20,813 nucleotides of DNA from Saccoglossus kowalevskii (taxonomy: Eukaryota; Hemichordata; Enteropneusta; Harrimaniidae): the NCBI RefSeq assembly GCF_000003605.2, contig NW_003151259.1:172189-193001 (forward strand), given 5' to 3'. The notes under the pieces are model-generated. The model was given only the letters and a program-made list of their open reading frames with translations, searched no databases and was not told the DNA's origin. How positions within the stretch are numbered: the stretch's first letter is position 1; the number at the start of each line of letters is the position of its first letter. Both the position numbers and the translations under genes were made by a program. Below, piece after piece: positions 11,101-18,773 of the stretch.

Positions 11101-14100
11101 CATAGTAGTTTGATTGGTATGAGAAGACGTGATGAAGCACATGCTGCTTTGATGGAGGCACTTCAGTAAGTCATTTACATTCACATTGTTTTCTCTGCAT
11201 TTGACATCGATCAACAAATAGGATAACCATGAACAAATTAACCCATCAAATAAATCTCCATTGATTCTTACAAAACTGTATGACCACATGATAAAGTAGA
11301 AATTGTATTGCAACCTGAGTCTGATTACAAACTAGATGTGCCTGTTGCTTTTAATACAAGCCCTTCAGTTGGCCTGGAAGCTAAATATTGCTCTGCTGAA
11401 TACAGTAACACAAGGTAGCTGCAGTATTAAAATATCGTCACAATTTTATGGATTGGGAGAGTGATAATTAGGTTTTCCAGGTCTTGATTTAGATGAGTGA
11501 TGACTCGCTTCAGAAAATAAAGTCTCTAATATATGACTTCTAGTGCATGTCTGTTGTGGTACTTACTCATCTAATTTGTCAATTCAATTGTATCTTGATA
11601 AAAAAAAGATTTTGTCACTTGAAGAAAGTGATCTAAAATATGAATTCTGATGTAATCAGAAGTGTGCACACTGCCAGCCATATATTTAAAATGACCGAGG
11701 CCTCTACAGCAGATTTCAATCCCAACTAGCATTATCAACAGGGGTTGAAAATTATACATCATGAAAAATATAATCAGGAATGTATTAGACAACAGTTAGT
11801 ATAAATTCATCTTATTATTACATCTCTTATATCTCATTTTTCCAATTCACTGTGTCATAACAAAATATCATAACCCTTGTGCATGTGTGAAAGGGAATAT
11901 AAAAACAGGTTCATACTTAAGTAAGCATTAACTTACCTAATATTTTATCATCTTTTCCAGTCAACAACAGCAGAATATACAATCTTATGCAACTGAAATA
12001 GACGGCTATAAAAAATCCATCCAGAAGGAACAGGAAAGTAATGAGACATTGACCCTTATTTTGAGGAAAAATGAAGCAGACATTGCTACGACAAAGAAGC
12101 TCATCCAACTGTGTCAGGACAAGCAAGATAAAATAAAACAAGAATATAGCACTTTCACTAGAATGCTGCATGAAACTGAGCAGTCATTGAATCGAGCATC
12201 AACGGTGAGTGTCTTTTATGATTAAATATGTAAACATAGCCTAATTGGTCATTTTGTGTTTCTACTACATTGTGTAACCATTACATTTTGTGTTTCTACT
12301 ACATTGTGTAATCTTTTCATTTTGTATTTCTACTACATTGTGTAATCATTACATTTTGTGTTTCTACTACATTGTGTAATCATTACATTTTGTGTTTCTA
12401 CTACATTGTGTAATCATTACATTTTGTGTTTCTACTACATTGTGTAATCATTACATTTTGTGTTTCTACTACATTGTGTAATCATTACATTTTGTGTTTC
12501 TACTACATTGTGTAATCATTACATTTTGTGTTTCTACTACATTGTGTAATCATTACATTTTGTGTTTCTACTACATTGTGTAATCATTACATTTTGTGTT
12601 TCTACTACATTGTGTAATCATTACATTTTGTGTTTCTACTACATTGTGTAATCATTACATTTTGTGTTTTAACTACATTGTGTAATCATTACATTTTGTG
12701 TTTCTACTACATTGTGTAATCATTACATTTTGTATTTCTACTACATTGTGTAATCATTACATTTTGTGTTTCTACTACATTGTGTAATCATTACATTTTG
12801 TGTTTCTACTACATTGTGTAATCATTACATTTTGTGTTTCTACTACATTGTGTAATCATTACATTTTGTGTTTCTACTACATTGTGTAATCATTACATTT
12901 TGTGTTTCTACTACATTGTGTAATCATTACATTTTGTGTTTCTACTACATTGTGTAATCATTACATTTGAATGCATACTGTTGATGATTTATAATGTTAA
13001 AAATGTAGTTTGTTAGATTCAGTCTTCTTTCGTAGTTCATTACTTTTCTGTACTTCTGTTTTAAATATATTTAAAGGGTGTTTGATAAGGTTGCATACTA
13101 CACACAGCAATATGCGTGTTGGTGTAATGCATTCTTCATTCTTTACCCACAATTCAAGTGTAACTGAATGTATCCAATGAGCACCACAATGTATGAAATA
13201 AAATGTGTGTGTATTCTGGTGTGATAACAATGTGTCCACTTTTTAAAGTCAATCATTCTCAAAATATACAATAACATTTTTTGAAGATAACATTTTTCCT
13301 TATTCTTTTTAAAAAATCAAAAAGCTAATGGAATACAATGTTATTTCGATCTAAAAGTAACAACAAATATTACCGGTATGTAGAAAATTAACAATACTGC
13401 AAAAAAATATTGGTGGGTTCAAAAAGTTAACACTGAGAGCAAGTTTGTGATTATGTTTCCAATAATGTATACGGTTTTAAAGCAGTAACCTTAATGGATG
13501 GTTCAATCTGCATTTTTATTCCTTTTACACTTACATTGTATATTTACTTCACCATTATTAGGACCGTACTCTTAGAATGAATGAATTAAATGCACTACGA
13601 AAACAAATTGAAAGAGAATATCAAGAGAAAGTTCGTTTGGAAGATACCATTCTGGAAAAAATGAGGGAGGAACTGACGATGGATAAAGCTGCTATATACA
13701 CCAAAAAGATGACTGATAAGTTGAGAGGAAGAACAAGGGATCAGGTATGAACATTTTTTTTAATGTTACATGTTAGATTTTATTTATTTTTACAGGATTT
13801 TTACTCTGTATTATTAGAAAATAAATAAATTGTGTAGAACTCTTCCAATTTCAGTACATCTGCAAATTACTTTTTTGGCAAAACTATTTAACTCATTTTT
13901 ATACTGCAATGCAAATAATGTTGCTTGGAACTTGTGTTCTGGTTGATGTGAAGCAGTGTAAATGTTCATTTTATTTTTACTTCATCTTGTAGGAATCATC
14001 TATGGCAACAGTCAAAAATGAGATTGCGAGAGATACCATGGAACTCTCACATACCATGACAAGAGTGGAGCGACTTAAAAAGGTTGCAAAAGAGCATGAT

Positions 14101-17100
14101 ATCGAAATTAGAGATAAGAATGATATTATTTCGAGAAGTGAAAATGAAATAGTTCGCCGTAATGCAATAATTGAACGTAAACAGGGACAAATTGATCAGT
14201 ACAATAAAAAGATAGAATCCATTGCTACTGCACAAGGGGTAAGTAATTCTTTTACATGTACTCGGAATTGCATGGCCATTTTGAGATATTTGGCTTACAA
14301 CTACATCTCATTGTACAGTACAGTGGTTTATCAGAAGCCATGGTAATAATTTTTTCCGCTTAAACTGAATTTACAACTTTATTTTGTCACTATAGGGAGA
14401 AGAACTTGGTCCACTGGAACATGAGATCAATGCACTTACAAAGAATATTGAACAACGCTCTCAAGAAATTGGGGAATTACAGCAGTTTTGGTTGCGGCAA
14501 CAGAATGAACTGGTCAAACTTAGCAAAGAGAAAGATAGCCAGGAGACAGAAGTAGGAACTATGAAGAAAGCATTAACTATCCTCCACCAGAAGAAATTGA
14601 GAATTGAAAGTAAGTTTAGTGTACTATATACCGGTATTACAGCAAGTATAACTACACATATATGACTAATGTGATTGGGGTGTGACTTCTCATACCAATC
14701 TATGTAGGTAATTGACTTTGTCTCTTTGTATTTTCAGATGAAATCAGCACCCACACTAATGAGGATGAGAACATTCATAGAAATATCAGTAATATGCAGA
14801 ATGACATGATCAAACTAAACACCTTGTTGACAAAGCAGGGCAAGATAAAAGAAGGTTTGGAACAAGGCAATGTACTGGTAGAGAGTGACTTTGTACAAAG
14901 TCTCAAGGTAAGTGACTTTACTGACATCATTATTTGCTACAATCATATTCCTTTGTGTTTCAAGATTTTACATGTTTTCCATTATTTATATGTGTTTAAC
15001 TATAATTTGGTTGTTCATCTTGTACATTTCCAGGAGGCGGAGTTGAACTCTATCCGTATGCAGAGAAATGTGGAAGAATTGACTGAAGAGAAGGAGAGAC
15101 TGCTAAACAGTCTTGTTGAAGCTGAGTAAGTAATTTTTGATAAATAATCATTTTTTGTAGCTGCAGCTTATAGACTTGTGAATTATTCAGTGTTTTTTAC
15201 CATGACGGTCTACTTGAGTCATAATGCATGCAACACCACCATATACTGCAAGTGCATTCATTATTCACTGGATTTTATTTTCGTTGATAGATAAAATCTG
15301 CTAAGTGAAAACCACAAAAACATGTAAAATAACATTAGTACTCATATATATATATAAGTACATCCGTGACAGATTAGCATTTACACCGTCGCTTGGTGTA
15401 TCACAAATGCAAGTTCCAGAGTCCATTGCATTTTACTATGGACACATGCAGAATGCTTAGTTGCAGTTTGATTTTATATGCGTGATGATTCTTTTCATCC
15501 TGAAATAATAATACTGATATCATTTTCTTTCCCTCTCAGACGACAGATCATGCTATGGGAGAAGAAAACACAGCTGGCCCGTGAAGCTAAGGCAGCGGTA
15601 GATTCTGAAGTAGGCCAGGGTGAGATTGGTGCCATGAGAGCTGAAATCCATCGTATGCAAGTGCGTTATGCACAACTGATGAAGCAGCAAGAGAAGATGA
15701 TACAAGATATGGAGAAGGCAGTCTCCAGACGTGACACCATTGTCACTAGAGGTGACGCACAGTCTAAAATGGACAAAAAAGTAGAAACTAAAGGAATGTT
15801 TCAGAAGAAGTTATCTGAAATGAAGAAAAAGGTGAAAAAAGTTCAACAAGTAAGTTATATACATTTAGTTTTTTTATTGTCAGTTTATAATCTGTGATTA
15901 TTTGCACAACTGTATTGATGTTACTTTAGAAGTAAATACATGAATGCAACAGCTCCGATATTCACAAGATATCCACGTCAAAAGTTTCCTGCCAATAGCA
16001 GAACATCACCAATCAGTTCCGTGGATCTTAAGGTTTTATTGAGTTAGTTTGATGTAAAGCATTCTGCATTTCTGGTGGGGCACATGCACATGGAACTGCA
16101 GTTTTCAAAGATAACTAAAATTTGCTACCTAAATTGCAAAACAGCTAACTGTCACCCATGCAAAGAAACATGGCCAACTGAAATGTTACAGCCGTTCTGA
16201 GAATTATTCGGACAGTCAGTTAGCAAAATGACTTGCAACTTTGCAAAACACTTTGGCCCAATCTAGACTTGTCGGCGCCACTTGATTGACAGGCGCGTGG
16301 TTTGGAATTACTATTTCTTAGGGGTTGTCAGCATGGTGAATTGAAAGTATTATCTAGCGTGCATATACAGAAACCATTCTTTATTTTTTTATATTTATAT
16401 TGTAATTATTGTCAATAATTTTAAAAATCGCTTGGGTGTTGCTTAAATTTGTCGAAAATTTCAACACCTCACTCATTTTAGTCAGTTGTACCTGTTATAA
16501 AAATGGACTAGACATAATAACTGTTGTCATACCCTCGTCATTTTCAAACTGCAGTTGAAAAAGTGATTTGCTCAAGGATGGCACCTTCGATTTGACAAAG
16601 TCCATCAAATCGTTATAATCAAGTTTTCCATCCATGTATCCCTGACGTACTCTCCCACCTCGGTATAAAATCTGAACTTGATACTTAATGCACAAGTAAT
16701 GTAAAAACAACTTTTAGTTTGGCTCAAAACTGTCGCGAAACTGCAGAAAGAAAGAAGAAACTTTACTTTGAGCCTTCCCGCCAACGACAAGTTCATTAAT
16801 ACCTGGGGTGGACTCAGATGGTTATACCAATTTAAAATAACACTTTGCCATCAAGTCTGTATTAGAAAGTGTTTTGCAAAGTTCCAAGATATATTGCTAA
16901 CTGACTGTCCGAATAATTCTCAGAACGGCTGTAATCCAAATTAGGTAGTATGGGTGTGTCATGTTTTTGTAAGAAATCATCCCACCCCTCACCTTGGGCT
17001 TGCCGAAAATATTGCTTTAAACTTATCAAATAAAAGTGAGAAAAAAATGTACAGAAATTTTATCTAAATCAACAGTAACTTTGAACATGAAGAAGAAATC

Positions 17101-18112
17101 CGAACAAAAATAATTTTCTTATTCACATGCAAGTACAAGTGGTATGCCTGATCTAGACTCTGTACAATGTGAAACATACAAACCAGATAGGGCTTCGTAC
17201 AACTGTATACAATTTAACTTTGTGATCTAAATTTGAACTTTTTGAACTTCACACCGAAGATACTAGTAATTAAATCCGCCAAAATGCTTGATTTTAACAA
17301 ATTATTCATCTTTTCACCGAACTATTTTTATTTGTTCACAGCAGCACATTAATTTACATGACCTGTATGATAAATTTTTTTCTTCATTTTAGGATGCAAG
17401 TTCTTGCGATTCAGATATTGCAGAGTTACGTGGCCATCAACAACAACTTAGTCAAACACTAGAAGAAAGGCAAATAAATTACCAACATCTACAGGGCCAG
17501 GCTGATACTTTAGACGGTGATATTGATAAACTCATGGAAATCAAAGGAAGGGTAAGTAGCAATTATTTAGCTTGAGCATTCTTTTAAAAATTTCCACCAG
17601 CAAATTCTCCTTTGTCTCACACCCAGCATGACTTATTGTTAGTTTGATGCATCACCTTGTTGGTTAGTAGCTATGTTGGAAAAAGTGTGGGTCACAGTTG
17701 TTCAACACTGAGGACGCTGTTCAAGTCGTGATTGGACATTCATTTTATCAAAAACTAAAATTATTATGGGTAAATAAAAGTGGTTACAATCCATCTTTGA
17801 TTTAACTACACGTCATCAGAGAATGTAAATGCATGTGTAACACTTCTTTTTATTCTCACTTCACAGAACATGGCTGATTTGATTGCAAGGCAACAGAAAG
17901 TAAAACACTACCAGGCACTAAAGGACGGCAAATACACATTACTGTGTAAAACTGACCAAGCATTGGACAATGAAATGGAAAAACAAGGAGACCGCATACA
18001 TACCATTACATCTATTGTAGATAGACTTAATCAAGAGTTTCCTCACATCCAACCAGCTTTGAGGAAAGTCTCTGTATCCCTCGCATCACGGGGTATCACT
18101 GATGAAGATTAA
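5152..18112 (+). CDS. CCDC40: Coiled-coil domain-containing protein 40 (CCDC40), complete, 17 exons
   Basis: Coding segments: 5152-5171, 7569-7900, 8010-8282, 8568-8737, 9185-9268, 10330-10549, 10675-10973, 11062-11165, 11961-12204, 13562-13744, 13993-14238, 14396-14609, 14738-14907, 15034-15125, 15540-15849, 17393-17551 and 17867-18112. All introns are GT..AG and all phases join, giving 1121 residues. Residues 1-258 are acidic and low-complexity. The family signature VVLDPDH ends at residue 265. From about 266 to 1105 the protein is almost continuous coiled coil, with landmarks such as DIGVNLYGLQQ, KQRQDLYVDRL, RRDEAHAALMEAL, IERKQGQID, VEAERQIMLWEKK and EIHRMQVRYAQLMKQQEKMI. Known role: with CCDC39 it forms the axonemal ruler that sets the 96-nm repeat and docks inner dynein arms and the nexin-dynein regulatory complex in motile cilia; human loss causes primary ciliary dyskinesia. 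The start was chosen because MADNEDR joins exon 2 in frame and sits in a good initiation context. Confidence 0.95.
5562..5681 (+). repeat. Left arm: eight ATTCGTCCC motifs
   Basis: Copies start at 5562, 5578, 5592, 5609, 5625, 5642, 5658 and 5674, so spacing is 14-17 bp. The 5609 copy ends TCAC instead of TCCC, and the last copy ends TCCA. Several copies are preceded by AGTCG. Confidence 0.85.
5755..5935 (+). repeat. 45-bp tandem repeat, about four copies
   Basis: Units begin AACTAATAACT and end GTATTTGTATTTATT, at 5755, 5799, 5844 and 5888. The last full unit is shortened by about 11 bp and a further partial unit follows. The middle part of each unit (CACGTTG to ACGG) is more variable than its ends. 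Confidence 0.85.
6071..6190 (-). repeat. Right arm: eight GGGACGAAT motifs
   Basis: Copies start at 6071 (TGACGAAT), 6086, 6103, 6119, 6134, 6151, 6166 and 6182. They are linked by TCGACTT or TCAACTTGT. The array mirrors the left arm in copy number and length (120 bp each). Confidence 0.85.
7569..7900 (+). CDS. CCDC40: CCDC40 exon 2
   Basis: It encodes residues 7-117, a strongly acidic stretch rich in Glu, Asp, Pro, Ala and Thr with degenerate repeats of the type DDQPAPTEDTEDQPTGDE. Vertebrate CCDC40 also has an acidic, poorly conserved N-terminus. Acceptor TAATCACAG, donor CCAG|GTATTT, ending in phase 1. Confidence 0.88.
8010..8282 (+). CDS. CCDC40: CCDC40 exon 3
   Basis: It encodes residues 118-208: a Pro-rich start, then Ser-Ala-Arg repeats (DNA repeat 8081-8125), then a Pro-rich linker and a second SQRSGGSG. 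The fragment is basic, in contrast to the acidic exons on either side. Acceptor TTATGACAG, donor GCAG|GTAAAT, phase 1. Confidence 0.85.
8081..8125 (+). repeat. In-frame 9-bp repeat encoding Ser-Ala-Arg
   Basis: There are five 9-bp units (TCAGCCAGG and variants; the last reads TCACAGAGA, Ser-Gln-Arg). The first two units are nearly identical at DNA level, suggesting recent slippage in a disordered region. Confidence 0.85.
8568..8737 (+). CDS. CCDC40: CCDC40 exon 4
   Basis: It encodes residues 209-265: an acidic run (DSDGDDFSDAEEGEDDD) followed by the family signature MVVLDPDH, which in vertebrate CCDC40 also marks the end of the disordered N-terminus. Acceptor TTTTTGTAG, donor CAT|GTAAGT, phase 0. 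Confidence 0.92.
8738..9184 (+). other. CCDC40 intron 4
   Basis: It is 447 bp, AT-rich, with donor GTAAGT and acceptor TTTCTAACAG. Nothing else was recognised. Confidence 0.8.
9185..9268 (+). CDS. CCDC40: CCDC40 exon 5
   Basis: Exactly 28 codons (PLMQRFQRALNSHLV and onward), the beginning of the coiled coil directly after VVLDPDH, matching the conserved order in the human protein. Donor CTG|GTAAGT, phase 0 at both ends. Confidence 0.92.
9269..10329 (+). other. CCDC40 intron 5
   Basis: It is 1061 bp with donor GTAAGT and acceptor TTCACTTTAG. It has short poly-A tracts and no recognised element or gene. Confidence 0.75.
10330..10549 (+). CDS. CCDC40: CCDC40 exon 6
   Basis: It encodes residues 294-366, with the conserved DIGVNLYGLQQELARQQ followed by charged heptads. 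Acceptor CACTTTAG, donor GACAG|GTGAGG, phase 1. Confidence 0.92.
10675..10973 (+). CDS. CCDC40: CCDC40 exon 7
   Basis: It encodes residues 367-466, including TEVENLATRLFYL, then KQRQDLYVDRLTEIVDKLKE and AMYEAQHSAQTEETKAAKEA. It closely follows the human order (ENLALHLFYM, KKQDLYVDQL, FEAQYLAQAEDT). Acceptor CTCCACAG, donor GAG|GTAGGT, phase 0. Confidence 0.94.
11062..11165 (+). CDS. CCDC40: CCDC40 exon 8
   Basis: It encodes residues 467-500: LLQQWHSSLIGMRRRDEAHA, then ALMEAL, a highly conserved block of the family. Acceptor ATGTTGCAG, donor CTTCA|GTAAGT, phase 2. Confidence 0.94.
11166..11960 (+). other. CCDC40 intron 8
   Basis: It is 795 bp and AT-rich, with acceptor TCTTTTCCAG. No gene or repeat was recognised. 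Confidence 0.75.
11961..12204 (+). CDS. CCDC40: CCDC40 exon 9
   Basis: It encodes residues 501-582, with EIDGYKKSIQKEQESNE and a run of coiled-coil heptads ending NRAST. Acceptor TTTTCCAG, donor ACG|GTGAGT, phase 0. Confidence 0.92.
12205..13561 (+). other. CCDC40 intron 9
   Basis: It is 1357 bp; over half is the 34-bp minisatellite at 12251-12968. The remainder (12969-13561) is AT-rich with one TACCGGTA at 13371 and no gene. Acceptor CATTATTAG. Confidence 0.8.
12251..12968 (+). repeat. 34-bp minisatellite, about 21 copies
   Basis: The unit is TACATTTTGTGTTTCTAC followed by TACATTGTGTAATCAT. Most internal copies are identical. Deviations are seen in the first copy (GTAACCATT), the second (ATCTTTTCATTTTGTA), one near 12668 (TTTAAC for TTCTAC) and one near 12733 (GTATTTC). 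The unit contains the near-palindrome TGTAATCATTACA. There are no unique spacers, so this is a minisatellite and not a CRISPR array. Confidence 0.97.
13562..13744 (+). CDS. CCDC40: CCDC40 exon 10
   Basis: 61 codons (residues 583-643), starting DRTLRMNELNALRKQIERE and ending LRGRTRDQ. It is highly charged coiled coil. Acceptor ATTATTAG, donor CAG|GTATGA, phase 0. Confidence 0.92.
13993..14238 (+). CDS. CCDC40: CCDC40 exon 11
   Basis: 82 codons (residues 644-725), with the conserved NEIVRRNAIIERKQGQIDQY (human: SEISRRTILIERKQGLI). Acceptor ATCTTGTAG, donor GGG|GTAAGT. Confidence 0.94.
14396..14609 (+). CDS. CCDC40: CCDC40 exon 12
   Basis: It encodes residues 726-796. It opens with the strongly conserved GEELGPLEHEI and ends HQKKLRIE. 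Acceptor CACTATAG, donor GAAA|GTAAGT, phase 1. Confidence 0.94.
14738..14907 (+). CDS. CCDC40: CCDC40 exon 13
   Basis: It encodes residues 797-853, including NDMIKLNTLLTKQGKIKEGL and ESDFVQSLK, both close to vertebrate CCDC40. Acceptor ATTTTCAG, donor AAG|GTAAGT, phase 0. Confidence 0.94.
15034..15125 (+). CDS. CCDC40: CCDC40 exon 14
   Basis: It encodes residues 854-883, EAELNSIRMQRNVEELTEEK and then LLNSLVEAE, the last codon split with exon 15. Acceptor ATTTCCAG, donor GCTGA|GTAAGT, phase 2. Confidence 0.93.
15126..15539 (+). other. CCDC40 intron 14
   Basis: It is 414 bp with a short (TA)n run near 15345. Nothing else was recognised. Acceptor CCCTCTCAG. Confidence 0.8.
15540..15849 (+). 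CDS. CCDC40: CCDC40 exon 15
   Basis: It encodes residues 884-987, the best conserved part of the protein: RQIMLWEKKTQLAREAKAAV, DSEVGQGEIGAMRAEIHRMQ and LMKQQEKMIQDMEKAVSRRD. Acceptor CCTCTCAG, donor CAA|GTAAGT, phase 0. Confidence 0.95.
16189..16254 (+). repeat. Left terminal inverted repeat
   Basis: It begins CAGCCGTTCTGAGAATTATT and ends TTTGCAAAACACTTT. It matches the reverse complement of 16866-16931 at 62 of 66 positions. Confidence 0.9.
16533..16796 (-). pseudogene. PB1-domain gene fragment inside the TIR element
   Basis: On the minus strand 16683-16533 reads YQVQILYRGGRVRQGYMDGK, then LDYNDLMDFVKSKVPSLSK, then LFQLQFENDEG. This resembles a PB1 domain, a ubiquitin-like protein-interaction fold: a first strand with a YRGG turn, a central LMDFVKSKV helix, and an acidic FENDEG loop at the place of the OPCA motif, as in atypical PKC. 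The frame is closed by a stop just upstream, but an in-frame start exon is possible: ATG at 16796 encoding MNLSLAGRLK, donor AAA|GTAAAG at 16767, acceptor TTAAG before 16683. The fragment ends at a donor-like GAGG|GTATGA at 16533. The domain call is by eye and the donor gene is unknown. It could also be expressed from its own promoter. Confidence 0.55.
16866..16931 (-). repeat. Right terminal inverted repeat
   Basis: Read on the minus strand from 16931 it begins CAGCCGTTCTGAGAATTATT. The outer 38 bases are identical to the left repeat; mismatches are confined to the inner part. Confidence 0.9.
17393..17551 (+). CDS. CCDC40: CCDC40 exon 16
   Basis: 53 codons (residues 988-1040), DASSCDSDIAELRGHQQQLS and onward to DGDIDKLMEIKGR. 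It is less conserved coiled coil, aligned to the human region rich in LEETQ and LEKQEKL. Acceptor CATTTTAG, donor AGG|GTAAGT. Confidence 0.92.
17552..17866 (+). other. CCDC40 intron 16
   Basis: It is 315 bp with acceptor CACTTCACAG. Nothing else was recognised. Confidence 0.8.
17867..18112 (+). CDS. CCDC40: CCDC40 exon 17 (terminal coding)
   Basis: It encodes residues 1041-1121 and the TAA stop. NMADLIARQQKVKHYQALKD, then GKYTLL, and later IVDRLNQEFPHIQPALRKVS match the conserved CCDC40 C-terminus (human: [20 protein letters not shown]). Confidence 0.95.
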   Translation, partial: NMADLIARQQKVKHYQALKDGKYTLLCKTDQALDNEMEKQGDRIHTITSIVDRLNQEFPHIQPALRKVSVSLASRGITDED

Positions 18113-18405
18113 AATGTACCCCCCCCCCCAGTTAAATAATGGAATGTGCCAATGCATCTAAAAACAGTGTATCATCTGTGTTGGATTGTACTATATAAAA
18201 CTGAGAGAAGAGGTTATGCATTACATGAAAGAGATTCATTTTTGTATAATAACTTAAAATTCATTTGTCCCATATTACTTTACAATGTAAGTGTACATAT
18301 TATGACTAAATACTTTGCATACCATTGTTATGGATTCCATGGTCCTTTTTAAATGTGTGTATATTATTGTTTTTTTGCAATAAAAAAGAATTTTACGACC
18401 AAAAG
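18113..18405 (+). other. CCDC40 3' UTR
   Basis: It follows the TAA stop. It starts with a C run (about 18120-18130) and ends shortly after the AATAAA at 18379. The exact cleavage site is estimated, 15-25 bp past the signal. Confidence 0.65.
18379..18384 (+). terminator. CCDC40 poly(A) signal AATAAA
   Basis: Canonical AATAAA, 267 bp after the stop, preceded by a T run. It is the first canonical plus-strand signal after the CDS. Confidence 0.75.
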
Positions 18406-18564
18406 AAACTTGGAGACAATGTAGTCGATGATTATCATAAACAAAACGGTCTTCGTCAAATGAAGTCTAAAAAGCAATCCAGCATACATTTCTAATTCCG
18501 CATTGTTAAACAGAATATGCAAAATTTATATTCAATGCATCAAGATGCCATGTTTGTATATATT

Positions 18565-18570
18565 TTTATT
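18565..18570 (-). terminator. YARS2 poly(A) signal AATAAA (minus strand)
   Basis: TTTATT on the plus strand reads AATAAA on the minus strand, about 165 bp after the YARS2 stop. This implies a 3' UTR of about 190 bp, ending about 150 bp from the CCDC40 3' end. Confidence 0.65.
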
Positions 18571-18735
18571 AAACAAACTCCTGATAAATTACATTTGATT
18601 ATTAACTCCATGTTATAACACAATAAAGTAATATTATGAGCACTGCTGATAGTATAGTACATCCATTCTGATTGGCTGTAAAAAATGTTAAGCAGGTGCT
18701 ACCGCCAATATAATGCAATGTTGAATATAGAGTCA
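18571..18735 (-). other. YARS2 3' UTR
   Basis: It runs from the TGA stop at 18738-18736 down to the AATAAA signal, AT-rich. No coding potential or structured element was recognised. Confidence 0.6.
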
Positions 18736-18773
18736 TCAGTACACCCACTTTACAATGTGATAATTCTTCTTTC
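18736..18773 (-). CDS. YARS2: YARS2 last coding exon (13 codons with stop)
   Basis: Read on the minus strand, acceptor TTTATTGCAG is followed by GA, which completes a Gly codon with the previous exon, then KKNYHIVKWVY and TGA. GKKNYHIVKW is the expected end of the S4 domain (human GKRNFYIIKW). The exon is so short that automatic prediction may miss it. Confidence 0.88.

Larger units (their letters stand above)
16189..16931. mobile_element. 743-bp non-autonomous TIR element carrying a gene fragment
   Basis: Two 66-bp inverted repeats bound it (16189-16254 and 16866-16931). The outer 38 bp are identical and only four of the next 28 bases differ. Ends are CAGCC..GGCTG, flanked by TA on both sides (16187-16188 and 16932-16933), compatible with a TA target duplication of the Tc1/mariner type. 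No transposase is present. The interior includes a minus-strand PB1-like coding fragment with splice-like borders, as in Pack-type elements that have captured host DNA. The superfamily is an inference from the termini alone. Confidence 0.8.
15850..17392 (+). other. CCDC40 intron 15
   Basis: At 1543 bp it is the second longest intron. It holds the TIR element at 16189-16931 with a PB1-like fragment on the opposite strand. The flanks (15850-16188 and 16932-17392) contain no recognised gene. Acceptor TTCATTTTAG. Confidence 0.8.

Noticed and set aside
10584-11105. 173-codon plus-strand frame as a separate gene
   Set aside because: It is CCDC40 exon 7 plus intronic sequence at both ends; the splice sites at 10675 and 10973 restore the conserved order.
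12251-12968. CRISPR-like regular array
   Set aside because: The repeats are directly adjacent with no unique spacers and lie in an animal intron, so it is a minisatellite.
15340-15358. Short (TA)n run
   Set aside because: A small microsatellite of ordinary length in an AT-rich intron.
18146-18352. 68-codon frame after the CCDC40 stop
   Set aside because: It lies in the 3' UTR, has no family resemblance, and precedes the poly(A) signal.
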